Source of the DNA: CAYQMF01 sp964418595
GTDB taxonomy: Bacteria > Planctomycetota > UBA1135 > UBA2386
NCBI GenBank assembly: GCA_964418595.1
Contig: CAYQMF010000119.1
Span: forward strand, 1-21,869
Length of the DNA stretch: 21,869 nt
Direction: 5' to 3'
Under the pieces are notes generated by a model that was not told where the DNA came from, ran no database searches, and saw nothing but the letters and a program-made list of their open reading frames with translations. A program made the position numbers and the translations under genes. This document shows, one piece after another, positions 8,125 to 16,344 of this stretch (the first letter of the stretch is position 1; the number at the start of each line of letters is the position of its first letter).

Positions 8125-10788
8125 GTGCGGCAGGGCGGGGACGTGAGCGACCACGTCGGCGACCCACCGGGCCGCGCCCTGTTCCTGGCGGCGCTGGCGC
8201 TCGACGAGGACGCGCGCACGCGCCTGTTGCACGACGCGGCGCAGCAGGATCCATCCCTTGCGGCGGAGGTGACGAGCCTGCTCGCCGCGCACGCCCGCGC
8301 CGACGCGCTGCTCCCCGTGCGCGCCGGCGACGCCAACGGCCCGCTGGTGACGGGCGATCGCGTCGGCGACTTCGTCATCGAGGGGACGCTCGGGCGCGGC
8401 GGCTTCGGCGACGTGTACCGCGCGCGGCAGGCCGGCCTCGGTCGCTCCGTGGCCCTCAAGGTCGCGCGCTCGACGCGCCCCGATGCCGGCGCCGCGCTCG
8501 TACGCGAGGCGCGCGCCGCGGCACAGGCGCACGCCGCCCACCTCGTCGAGGTCTACGTGGAAGGCTTCGACCGGCAACGCCAGCTCGCGTGGTACGCGAT
8601 GCGGCTCGTCGAAGGCAGAACGCTCGCCGAGGTCCTGCGCGATCTCGAGGGGCCGCCGCCGATCCCGGTGCGGCGCGAGCTGGTGCGCATCGCCCGCGAG
8701 GTGTGCCTCGCGCTCGAAGCGCTGCACGCGGCGGGGTTCGTGCACCGCGACGTCGCGCCGGGCAACGTCGTGCTCGAAGGCGCCGATGGCGTTGCACCGT
8801 GGACCGCGCCGGCGCGGCTCCTCGACTACGGGCTGCTGCGCCCGACCGACGCCGCCGTGTCGATCCCCCTCGGCACGCCGGGGTACGTCGCGCCGGAGGT
8901 CACGACCGGGGCGCGCGTCGACGCCCGCGCCGACGTGTTCGGTGTCGGCGCGCTGTTGCACGACCTCCTCGCCGGCCGGCGCGCGGGCGCGGGCGCGACG
9001 CGCTTCACCGACCTGCGCCACCTCGACGGCGCGCTCCGCGCGATCGTGACGAAGGCGACGGCCGACGAGCCGGCGGACCGGCACGCGGATGCGCGCGCAC
9101 TGGGCGCTGATCTCGCCGCGTGGTTGGAGGGACGCCGCGCGTCGCCGACCCGCGCGCCGCGCCGCCTTCGCCGCGCGCTCGCCGTGGTCGTGATCGCGGT
9201 CGGCGTCTGCTTCGGAGTCGTCGCCCGGCAACGGGCGCACGCCGACGCGCTCTGGGCCGAAGGCGCGCTGCGCCTGGCCCACGCGGTGCCGCTCCGCCTC
9301 GCGGGATTCGACGCGCGCGCGTTCCCTGGCAGCGAGGACCCCGCGGTCGCCGCGGTGCTGCGGGAGGGCGCGGCCCACGGCGAAGCCGGCGCGCTCCTTC
9401 TCGCCGCGCGCCATCTCGAGCGCGACGGGCTCGCGGCGCACCCGACGCTCGCAGCGTACCTGCGCTGGGCGATCGGCGCAGCCAGATCCCCAGAGGTCCA
9501 GACGCGCGCGCTGCGCCTCGCTGGCCGCCTGTTCCACGAGCGCGCCGACGCCAGCGCCGCCGACACCGCCGCGAGCGCCGCGCTGCGCGCCGGGCTGCAG
9601 AGTGCGCTCGACCACCCCGACGCCGACGCCCGCGCCTGGGCTTGCGTGGCGCTGGCGGGTTGCGGCACGCCAGCGCAGTGGCCGGCGCTCCTCGCGCGCG
9701 TGCGCGCCACGCCAGAGGACCCCCATCTCGCCATCGCGGCGCTGCGCGGCATCGTGCAGCGCGAGGTCGACTGCGGGTTCGGCGCGGAGCTGGCCCCGCT
9801 GCCGCTCGACCGCGACGTCGCCGCCCTTGCCGACGCGCTGAGCGCACCCGGCAAGGCGCGCATCGTCGCCAGCGGCTGCGATCGCCTCGCGGTCGAGACC
9901 GCGTTCTGCCTGCGCCGGCTCGGTCGCCCGGTCGACGCCATCCGTGCGGCGCTCGGCGCAGCGTTCCCGTGGGTCGCCGCCGCGACCCTCGACCCGGCGC
10001 TGCGCGCCCGCCTCGTCGCGACCGGCCCCGCCGTGCCGGAGGACCGGCACTTCAGCGCCGCCTACGGCGAGGTCCAACGCTACGGCGAACTCGTCGGCGC
10101 GTACGGCGATCGCGACCTGGCGGACTTCGCGCGCAACGCAGTGGCGCGCGCCGCACAGGCGCAGGGCCTGGATCCTTCCTTCGCGCAGCAGGTGTTCGGC
10201 GAGGCCTGCGCGCTCACCGCCGCCGAGCGTGATGGCCGCGGCGTCCGCGACGACCCCGATCCCGACACCCATCTCGGCGCCGGTCTGGGCGCGGATCCTG
10301 CACCGCAGGTAGCCGTCGCCTGCCGACCCGATCCCGTCGCCCAGCACGGCAAGCACGTCGCCGGCTGGAAGTTCCAGGTCCACCCGCCGCTCACCACCGG
10401 CGGCGCGCGGTCCGTGTCGGCCCGCGCGGTGCGGATCGGCGTGCCGCAGGAGATGACGCCCGACCACACCTACGCGCGCATGGCTGCATTCGGCACCTCG
10501 AGCCTCGAGCTCGAGTTCGAGGCACCCGCCGCCGCGGCCCTCGCCTTCGCGGTGCAGCTCACCGTGCAGAAGGGCCTGCGTCGCCGCCTGCCGCAGGGCG
10601 GCATCGCGCTCCTGGACGTATCGCTCGACGACGTGTTCGTGACCCGGCTGCCGCTCACCAGCGGCTCCGTCGAAGAGTCGCGCCTGCCGATCGGGGTTCC
10701 GCCGCCAGGGCGGCACCGCCTGCGGCTCGATCTCCACGCCGACTCGACGACGACGCTGCGGGTGATCGCGGTCGCCATCGAGCGGTGA
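8125..10788 (+). CDS. Membrane Ser/Thr protein kinase with altered catalytic loop and large exported region
   Basis: This 887-residue protein starts at GTG 8125; GTG 8143, preceded by AGGGCGGGG, is an equally good start. Residues 17-60 are the helical N-terminal segment common in planctomycete kinases. The kinase domain spans about 82-336: glycine loop LGRGGFGDVY (89-98), K112 in VALK, HRDVAPGN (207-214), DYG (234-236) in place of DFG, and APE (256-258). The catalytic-loop lysine of HRDxKPxN is replaced by alanine, though Asp209 and Asn214 remain. One membrane segment (351-367) is followed by about 500 residues outside the cytoplasm. The first part looks like HEAT-like helical repeats (about 375-640), and the last 130 residues are beta-rich. 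It is divergent from the sigma factor gene on the other strand, so it probably forms a signalling pair with it. Its target is unknown. Confidence 0.88.
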   Translation: MRQGGDVSDHVGDPPGRALFLAALALDEDARTRLLHDAAQQDPSLAAEVTSLLAAHARADALLPVRAGDANGPLVTGDRVGDFVIEGTLGRGGFGDVYRARQAGLGRSVALKVARSTRPDAGAALVREARAAAQAHAAHLVEVYVEGFDRQRQLAWYAMRLVEGRTLAEVLRDLEGPPPIPVRRELVRIAREVCLALEALHAAGFVHRDVAPGNVVLEGADGVAPWTAPARLLDYGLLRPTDAAVSIPLGTPGYVAPEVTTGARVDARADVFGVGALLHDLLAGRRAGAGATRFTDLRHLDGALRAIVTKATADEPADRHADARALGADLAAWLEGRRASPTRAPRRLRRALAVVVIAVGVCFGVVARQRAHADALWAEGALRLAHAVPLRLAGFDARAFPGSEDPAVAAVLREGAAHGEAGALLLAARHLERDGLAAHPTLAAYLRWAIGAARSPEVQTRALRLAGRLFHERADASAADTAASAALRAGLQSALDHPDADARAWACVALAGCGTPAQWPALLARVRATPEDPHLAIAALRGIVQREVDCGFGAELAPLPLDRDVAALADALSAPGKARIVASGCDRLAVETAFCLRRLGRPVDAIRAALGAAFPWVAAATLDPALRARLVATGPAVPEDRHFSAAYGEVQRYGELVGAYGDRDLADFARNAVARAAQAQGLDPSFAQQVFGEACALTAAERDGRGVRDDPDPDTHLGAGLGADPAPQVAVACRPDPVAQHGKHVAGWKFQVHPPLTTGGARSVSARAVRIGVPQEMTPDHTYARMAAFGTSSLELEFEAPAAAALAFAVQLTVQKGLRRRLPQGGIALLDVSLDDVFVTRLPLTSGSVEESRLPIGVPPPGRHRLRLDLHADSTTTLRVIAVAIER

Positions 10789-10836
10789 GTCGACCGGCCG
10801 CACCCGGCCGCGCGCCCGCCCCGGCTCCGGCGTAGG

Positions 10837-11535
10837 ATGCGCACTCGCTCCAAGATGGACCCTCAGGACCCGACCTCGGACGCCGACGTGGACGTGGGTG
10901 AATGCCTGCGCCGCTGGCACGCGGGCGACGGCGATGCCCTCGAACGCCTGCTCCAGCGCGAGTTGCCCTGGATCCGCGAACTCGTGCAGCGCCGCATGGG
11001 ACCGTTCCTGCAGCGGGTGGAGAGCGGCAGCGATCTCGTCCAGGAGGTCGTCCTCAGCGTCCTGCGCGGCGGACCGCGCTTCGTCATCTCCGATCGACAG
11101 CAGCTCCGCGCGTTCCTCGCCCGCGTCGCCGAGAACGTGATCCGCGGTCGCCACGCGTGGATCACGGCGCACCGCCGCGACCAGCGTCGCGACGCGCCCT
11201 TCCCGAGCCGGGACTCGGTGCTGGTGCTGGATGCCGGCGCCCGGGCCGTGACGCGGCCGAGCGAGGCCGCCGCCGCGGACGAACAGCGCGCGCTGACCTG
11301 GATCAGCCTGCGCCTGCTCGACCCCGCCGACCGCGACGTGATCGAGCTGCGCGACTTCCAGGAACTCTCGTTCGAGGCGATCGGCGAGCGGCTCGCGCTC
11401 ACGCCCGATGCGGCGCGCATGCGCTACAACCGCGCCTTGCCGCGGCTGGCGCAGACGCTCTTCGAGCTGCGCAACCAGCAGCTCGGCTCCGCGCTCGCGC
11501 GCCTCGACGAAGCAGCGCGGCCACCCGACCCATGA
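10837..11535 (+). CDS. Sigma-70 family (ECF-like) RNA polymerase sigma factor
   Basis: This protein is 232 residues from ATG 10837; the ATG at 10855 (MDPQDPTSDADV) is an alternative start. TAGGAT at 10833-10838 looks like a -10 element, which would favour the second start with a short leader. Region 2 is at about 34-107 (GSDLVQEVVLSVLRG, then QQLRAFLARVAENVIRGRHAW), and region 4 at about 150-212 (LLDPADRDVIELRDFQELSFEAIGERLALTPDAARMRYNRAL). The sequence differs clearly from the other sigma factor in this window, so the two are not a recent duplication. The stop overlaps the start of the following kinase (ATGA at 11532-11535), so they are co-translated. It likely directs polymerase to a set of promoters in response to that kinase. 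The gap to the upstream kinase is 48 bases, so all three could share a transcript. Confidence 0.88.
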   Translation: MRTRSKMDPQDPTSDADVDVGECLRRWHAGDGDALERLLQRELPWIRELVQRRMGPFLQRVESGSDLVQEVVLSVLRGGPRFVISDRQQLRAFLARVAENVIRGRHAWITAHRRDQRRDAPFPSRDSVLVLDAGARAVTRPSEAAAADEQRALTWISLRLLDPADRDVIELRDFQELSFEAIGERLALTPDAARMRYNRALPRLAQTLFELRNQQLGSALARLDEAARPPDP

Positions 11536-13877
11536 CCGCGCCCGGCGACCAAGCCCCGTCCGACGCGACCGGGGTGCGCCAAGACCCCCGCCGCGGGCAG
11601 CTCCTGCAGCGGGCCCTCGAGGTGTTCGTGGAGTGGCGTGCCGCACCCGCGCCCACCGCCGCCGCGACGCTGCTCGCACGTCACCCGGAACTGCGCGAGC
11701 ACCTGGAGCAGATGCTCGGCACGGCCGACCTGCAGGAAGGCGACGCCCCGCAGCCCATCACGCTCGGCGACTTCAGGATCCTGCGCGAGATCGGCCGCGG
11801 CGGCATGGGGGTTGTGCACGAGGCGGTGCAACAGTCGCTCGGCCGGCGCGTCGCGCTCAAGCTCCTCCCGCCGCTCTCAGCGCTCTCGCCGACCGCGCTC
11901 GCGCGCTTCCAGGCGGAGGCGGAACTGGTCGCGCGCCTCGACCACCCGGGCATCGTGCGCGTGCTCGCGCGCGGCGACACCGACGGCACCCACTGGCTCG
12001 CGATGGAGCTGATCCCCGGCGACTCGTTCGAGCGGCGGATCGAGCGGGAGCGCACCGCGCGCGCGGCCGGGCAAGCGGGCGAGACGGATTGGGTGCCGTT
12101 CGCGGTCAACGTCGCCGCGCAGGTCGCAGAGGCGCTCGAGCACGGCCACCGCGCCGGCGTCGTGCACCGCGACGTGAAGCCGGGCAACATCCTCGTGCGT
12201 CAAGACGGCACGGCCGTGCTCACCGACTTCGGCCTCGCCCGCGACCTTGCCGCGCCCGCGCTCACGCGCACCGGCGCCGTCGCCGGCACGCCGTTCTACA
12301 TGTCGCCGGAACAGGCGCGCGACGGGCGGACGGTCACGCCGCGCTCCGACGTGTTCTCGCTCGGCGCAACGCTGTACGAGGCGCTCACCCTGACGCCGCC
12401 GTTCCCGGGGGAGTCGACCGACGAGGTGATCCGGCGCATCCTCACGAACGAACCGCCGCCGCCCGACCGGCTCGACCCGCGCCTGCCGGCGGAGCTCTCG
12501 GCGGTCGTGCTCCGCGCACTCGACAAGGACCTCGGCCAGCGCTACCCGACGGCAGCCGCGTTCGCGGACGACCTGCGCGCGTACCTCGCGGGCCGTCCGG
12601 TCACGGCACGCCGCACCGGAGCCACCCGGCGCGTGCTGCGCTGGGCGCAGCGGGAGCCCGTCAAGGCGACGCTGGTCGCGGTGCTCCTGCTCGCAGTGCC
12701 GGTGGTCACCGGGCTCTCGGGCTATCTCCTCGCCGCCGCCCCGGCGATCCGCGAGGGGGAGAGCAAGCTGCGCTCGGACCGCATCGAGGATCTGCTGGCG
12801 AAGGGGCTACCCATGATCCTCGAGGGTGGCGACGGCGCGCCTCTGTTCACGGAGGCGCTGGCGCTCGATCCGCACTCTCCCGACGCGCTCACGGGGCTGG
12901 CACTCAGCCTGTGGGATGCGGGCCAGCGCGCGGAGGCGATCGCCCTCCTCGACCGCCACGCCGTGGGTTCGCCCGCGACGGCCGGCGTCGTGGCGCGCGT
13001 GCGACGCCACCTCACCGGCACGGCCTCGGCCGCCGACCCGCCCCCAGGCACGTTCGGCGAGCTGTTCGTCGAGGCCGTGGCCACGACACGCCTCGCGGAG
13101 CGCGGACGGACGGAGCTGTTCGCGCCGGCGGCGAACCTGTTCCGCCGCGTGGTCGAGCGGAGCCCGCGCGCCCGTCTCGCCTACCACGCGCAGTGGGCGC
13201 ACGTCGCCGGCCACGTCGGCGACCGGACCGAGATCGAGAGCGCGGTCACGGCGCTGACGGAACTGTGGCCGACCTCGGCGTACGCATGGTTCTGGGCCGG
13301 CTTCGCGTGGCTGCACACCGATCCGGCCCGATCCGCCGTCGCGCTGCGACGGGCGCGGGAGCTGGGGGCAGACGACCCGCGGGTGTTCATCGATCTGGGC
13401 TACGCGGAGTCGGAGAGCGGCGACCCGACCGCGGCCATCGCCGCCTACCGCGAGTTGCTGGCACGCGACCCCGCCCACGTGGAGGCGCTGCTCGGCCTCG
13501 GGCTCGTGCAGCTCGAGGCGGGGGCGGCGCAGGAGGCCATCACGACGTTCCGCCGGATGCTGAAGCTCGAACCGAGAGGTGCACTCGGACACTACAACCT
13601 CGGCGTGGCACTCGATGCGACCGGCGACCTGGACGGGGCGTTCGCCGAGTACCGCCGCGCCGTCGAGCTCGATCCCGCGAACCCCCAGGCCCGGGTCAAC
13701 CTGGGCAGCCATCTCTTCCGGACGAGCGAGCGAAACGCCGCGATCGAGCAGTTCGCGGCGGCGGTGCGCCTCGCCCCCGGCATGGAGATCGCACACCAAC
13801 GCCTGCTCGATTCCCTGGTCGATGCCGGGCGCGAGGCGGAGGCGGAGGCGGAGCGCCAGCGCTGGGCGGGCCGGTGA
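11532..13877 (+). CDS. Membrane Ser/Thr protein kinase with TPR sensor region
   Basis: This 781-residue protein starts at ATG 11532, inside the sigma factor stop. The N-terminal segment (RHPELREHLEQML, 50-62) is common in planctomycete kinases. The kinase domain, 81-353, is complete: IGRGGMGVVHEA (87-98), K110, HRDVKPGN (212-219), DFG (232-234), SPE (258-260), and SDVFSLGATLYEALT. A membrane segment lies at about 379-402. The outer part (405-781) carries TPR repeats, one near 437-475 and a stronger block at about 545-775 (for example AAIAAYRELLARDPAHVEAL, AITTFRRMLKLEPRGALGHY, AFAEYRRAVELDPANPQARV). Unlike its neighbour at 8125, all catalytic residues are canonical. It is probably the kinase of the sigma factor encoded just upstream, with the TPRs binding a protein partner outside the cytoplasm. 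The ligand and targets are unknown. Confidence 0.93.
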   Translation: MTAPGDQAPSDATGVRQDPRRGQLLQRALEVFVEWRAAPAPTAAATLLARHPELREHLEQMLGTADLQEGDAPQPITLGDFRILREIGRGGMGVVHEAVQQSLGRRVALKLLPPLSALSPTALARFQAEAELVARLDHPGIVRVLARGDTDGTHWLAMELIPGDSFERRIERERTARAAGQAGETDWVPFAVNVAAQVAEALEHGHRAGVVHRDVKPGNILVRQDGTAVLTDFGLARDLAAPALTRTGAVAGTPFYMSPEQARDGRTVTPRSDVFSLGATLYEALTLTPPFPGESTDEVIRRILTNEPPPPDRLDPRLPAELSAVVLRALDKDLGQRYPTAAAFADDLRAYLAGRPVTARRTGATRRVLRWAQREPVKATLVAVLLLAVPVVTGLSGYLLAAAPAIREGESKLRSDRIEDLLAKGLPMILEGGDGAPLFTEALALDPHSPDALTGLALSLWDAGQRAEAIALLDRHAVGSPATAGVVARVRRHLTGTASAADPPPGTFGELFVEAVATTRLAERGRTELFAPAANLFRRVVERSPRARLAYHAQWAHVAGHVGDRTEIESAVTALTELWPTSAYAWFWAGFAWLHTDPARSAVALRRARELGADDPRVFIDLGYAESESGDPTAAIAAYRELLARDPAHVEALLGLGLVQLEAGAAQEAITTFRRMLKLEPRGALGHYNLGVALDATGDLDGAFAEYRRAVELDPANPQARVNLGSHLFRTSERNAAIEQFAAAVRLAPGMEIAHQRLLDSLVDAGREAEAEAERQRWAGR

Positions 13878-13885
13878 AAACCGGC
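13870..13885 (+). terminator. Hairpin with GAAA tetraloop overlapping the kinase stop codon
   Basis: GCCGGT-GAAA-ACCGGC is a 6-bp stem closed by a GNRA-type loop, and the TGA stop at 13875-13877 lies in its top. A 10-base palindrome (CCGGCGCCGG, 13881-13890) overlaps its 3' arm. No T-tract follows, so it could be a mRNA-stabilising end or a weak terminator between the kinase and the next gene 51 bases downstream. Confidence 0.35.
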
Positions 13886-13928
13886 GCCGGCCCGTTCGCC
13901 GCCCGCGCCGCCTGCTTCTGAAGGAGTG

Positions 13929-16298
13929 ATGTCACCCCGGCGCCTCCGCGTTCTTCTCGCCTGCACTGCCTTCCCGTTCGGCGTGGCCGCCCAGGAACCC
14001 CACTGGCCTGCCCCGCTGACACCGCAAGTCGACCTCGACCACAAGGTGGCGGGGCCGGCCACCCCGATCCCGCCGGCGATTGCCAAGGTCGACGTGCCCG
14101 CCCTTCAGGGTGGCGCGCCATCGACGAGGGCGCGCGCCAGCCGGGGGAACGACGCGTCCGTGGCGCTGCCGAACGGGCGCGGCTTCCGCCTGGGCCTGCC
14201 GGCGGACGCGGTCGTGTTCGACGCAGCGGGCAACACGATCTGGGCGGAGGGCGCGAACTACAAGGCGAGCTTCGCCGGCGCGGCCTTCACCTTCGTGCCG
14301 TTCCTCGGCAGTGACGCCCCGCGCAACTACCCGCTGACCTTCTCGCTGCAAGCGCTCGCCCTGGGCGGCGCCGTGCCGCTCGCGGCGACGCGTCCGGCGC
14401 GGCATGGCAACGCGGTCAGCCTCGACCACGGCGTCGTGGTCGAGCGCTACGACCTGCACCCCGACCACGTCGCGCAGACGTTCGCGATCGCGACTCCGTT
14501 CCGCGGCGACCTGACGCTCACCCTGGCGGTGGCCACCGATCTCGTGGCGGCGCGCGCGGCCGACGGCCTCACCTTCGGCAATGCGCTCGGGCACGTCGGC
14601 TACACCGACGCGGTTCTCGTGGACGCGCGGGGTCGCCGGATGGCGATGACCACCGAGTACGCCGACGGGCGCATCACGCTGCGCGCCGACGCCGCGACGC
14701 TCGCCGCCGCCGCGTTCCCCATCACCGTCGACCCGGTGATCACCACGTTCGCGGTCACGTCGGGCTACCAGGTCCTGATGAAGCCCGACATCGCGTTCTG
14801 CGACTCAGCCGCCTACCTGGTGGCCTGGGTGCGCGTGTTCAGCGCTGCCGACCTCGATGTGCACGCCATGGCCATCGACCCCCTCGGCAACCCGGTGACC
14901 GGCAGCAGCTCGCTGATCGACAACACCAGCGACCGTTGGGACGACTGCCGTGCGGCGATGTGCCCGCCCAACTTCCTCGTCGTTGCCTCGCGCGTCCCAG
15001 CGGGCGGCGGCGAGAGCGCGATCTGGGGCCGCACGCGCGCCATCGCCAGCGCGAGCATGGGTCCCCAGACGCAGATCAACGGCGCCGAGAGCGGCGACAA
15101 GGTGACCCCTGACGTCGGCGGCGACATCGCGAATCCGAGGAACTTCTGCGTCGTGTGGCAGCGCAACTACTCGCCCACCGACCACGACATCCACTACCGG
15201 ATGGTCAGCGCCGCCGGCACGCCCGTGGGCCACACGGAGGCCATCGCCAACGCCGGCACCGACGACGACTACACCCCGCGCATCGCCAAGTGCAACGGAC
15301 TGACCTTCGTGTGGCCGGTGACCTGGCAACGTCGGATCGGGGCGCAGCACGACATCTGGGGTGCGCGCGTGCTCTGGGATGGCACGCACACCGCGAACTT
15401 CGCCATCGACACCACGCTCGACGACGACACGCAGCCGGCACCGACCTCGCCCAGCGACCGGGTCGGCGGCGTCGGTGGCCCGAGCTACTTCCTCGTGGCC
15501 TACACCACGAACAACGGCGGCAACCTCGACATCTTCCTGCGCGCCTTCCGCGACGACGCCAGCCCGGTCCAGATCTCGAGCGGGTTCCTCGCCACGCTCG
15601 AAGGTCTCTCGCTCACCGAGCGCGCGCGGCCGCAGTACGGCGCCCAGGTCGACTGCGATGGCGGCCGCTTCGCGATCGCCTACATGGACCGACTCAACTC
15701 CGTGAATCGCGACGCGTACGTGTCGGTGGTCGATCTGGCGCCGTCGCTCCGCATCATCGACGCGCGCACCCAGCTCACCGGCTCGGCGCGCGACACCAGC
15801 GAGGTGTGCCTCGTCGCCAACCGCAGTGGCGGCGGGCTCAGCCTCATCAGCAACGACTACGGCACCGCGTGGAACATGCTCGCCTCGGGCATCTTCGCCA
15901 ACTCCGTCGATGGCGCGATCTACCGCGGCATCACGCGCGGCGGCGGCCTGTCGGTGCGTGCCACGGGGTGCGGCGACCTGTCCTTGTCATTCCCCGCGGG
16001 TCAGATCCCCACGCCGGGGGCCACGCTCCGCTTCGACCTCACGTACAACGGGCCGACGCTGTTCGTGATCGGCACACCGATCGCCGCCGTGCCGCTGTGC
16101 CCACCGGCTGCGTGTGCGTTGGGCGCGACGCCCTCCGTGGCGCTGGCGCAGCAGACGTTGCAGCTCTGGATCCCGCGCGAACCGGGCCTCGTGGGTGCAA
16201 CCTTCGCGGTGCAGGGCGCAGCCGTGGGCTCGCCGTTCGGATGCACCGGCATCGGAGGCCTCGTGACCTCGATCACGGTCGACGTCACCGTGCGCTGA
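13929..16298 (+). CDS. Large secreted protein with propeller-like repeats, unknown function
   Basis: This 789-residue protein starts at ATG 13929. An AAGGAG sits at 13921-13926 but ends only two bases before this ATG (GTG 13926 overlaps it), so spacing is unusually tight. A signal peptide (about 1-22, MSPRRLRVLLACTAFPFGVA) is clear. About residues 294-605 hold six or so copies of a module of about 55 residues with the pattern hydrophobic-LVAW, then DxDIxxRxVxxxGxPVG (for example YLVAWVRVFSAADLDVHAM, FCVVWQRNYSPTDHDIHYRM, YFLVAYTTNNGGNLDIFLRA), suggesting a beta-propeller. The last 110 residues (GLSVRATGCGDLSLSFPAGQ to VTSITVDVTVR) are a beta-sandwich with a Cys pair, of the type ending many planctomycete secreted proteins. 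The function is not known; surface adhesion or binding is a guess. Confidence 0.82.
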   Translation: MSPRRLRVLLACTAFPFGVAAQEPHWPAPLTPQVDLDHKVAGPATPIPPAIAKVDVPALQGGAPSTRARASRGNDASVALPNGRGFRLGLPADAVVFDAAGNTIWAEGANYKASFAGAAFTFVPFLGSDAPRNYPLTFSLQALALGGAVPLAATRPARHGNAVSLDHGVVVERYDLHPDHVAQTFAIATPFRGDLTLTLAVATDLVAARAADGLTFGNALGHVGYTDAVLVDARGRRMAMTTEYADGRITLRADAATLAAAAFPITVDPVITTFAVTSGYQVLMKPDIAFCDSAAYLVAWVRVFSAADLDVHAMAIDPLGNPVTGSSSLIDNTSDRWDDCRAAMCPPNFLVVASRVPAGGGESAIWGRTRAIASASMGPQTQINGAESGDKVTPDVGGDIANPRNFCVVWQRNYSPTDHDIHYRMVSAAGTPVGHTEAIANAGTDDDYTPRIAKCNGLTFVWPVTWQRRIGAQHDIWGARVLWDGTHTANFAIDTTLDDDTQPAPTSPSDRVGGVGGPSYFLVAYTTNNGGNLDIFLRAFRDDASPVQISSGFLATLEGLSLTERARPQYGAQVDCDGGRFAIAYMDRLNSVNRDAYVSVVDLAPSLRIIDARTQLTGSARDTSEVCLVANRSGGGLSLISNDYGTAWNMLASGIFANSVDGAIYRGITRGGGLSVRATGCGDLSLSFPAGQIPTPGATLRFDLTYNGPTLFVIGTPIAAVPLCPPAACALGATPSVALAQQTLQLWIPREPGLVGATFAVQGAAVGSPFGCTGIGGLVTSITVDVTVR

Positions 16299-16344
16299 AC
16301 GCGCCGGCATGCAGATGTCGAGCGAGGGGACGCGCGCCAGCGCC

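Noticed and set aside
8096..8140. G-quadruplex motif in the divergent sigma/kinase spacer
   Set aside because: Three G runs are close together but the fourth is over 20 bases away, so it does not fit the standard pattern.
7552..11679. Minus-strand open frame of more than 1300 codons opposite the kinase and sigma genes
   Set aside because: It is the shadow of the plus-strand kinase and sigma genes, with low-complexity Arg/Gly/Ala content and no recognisable domain.
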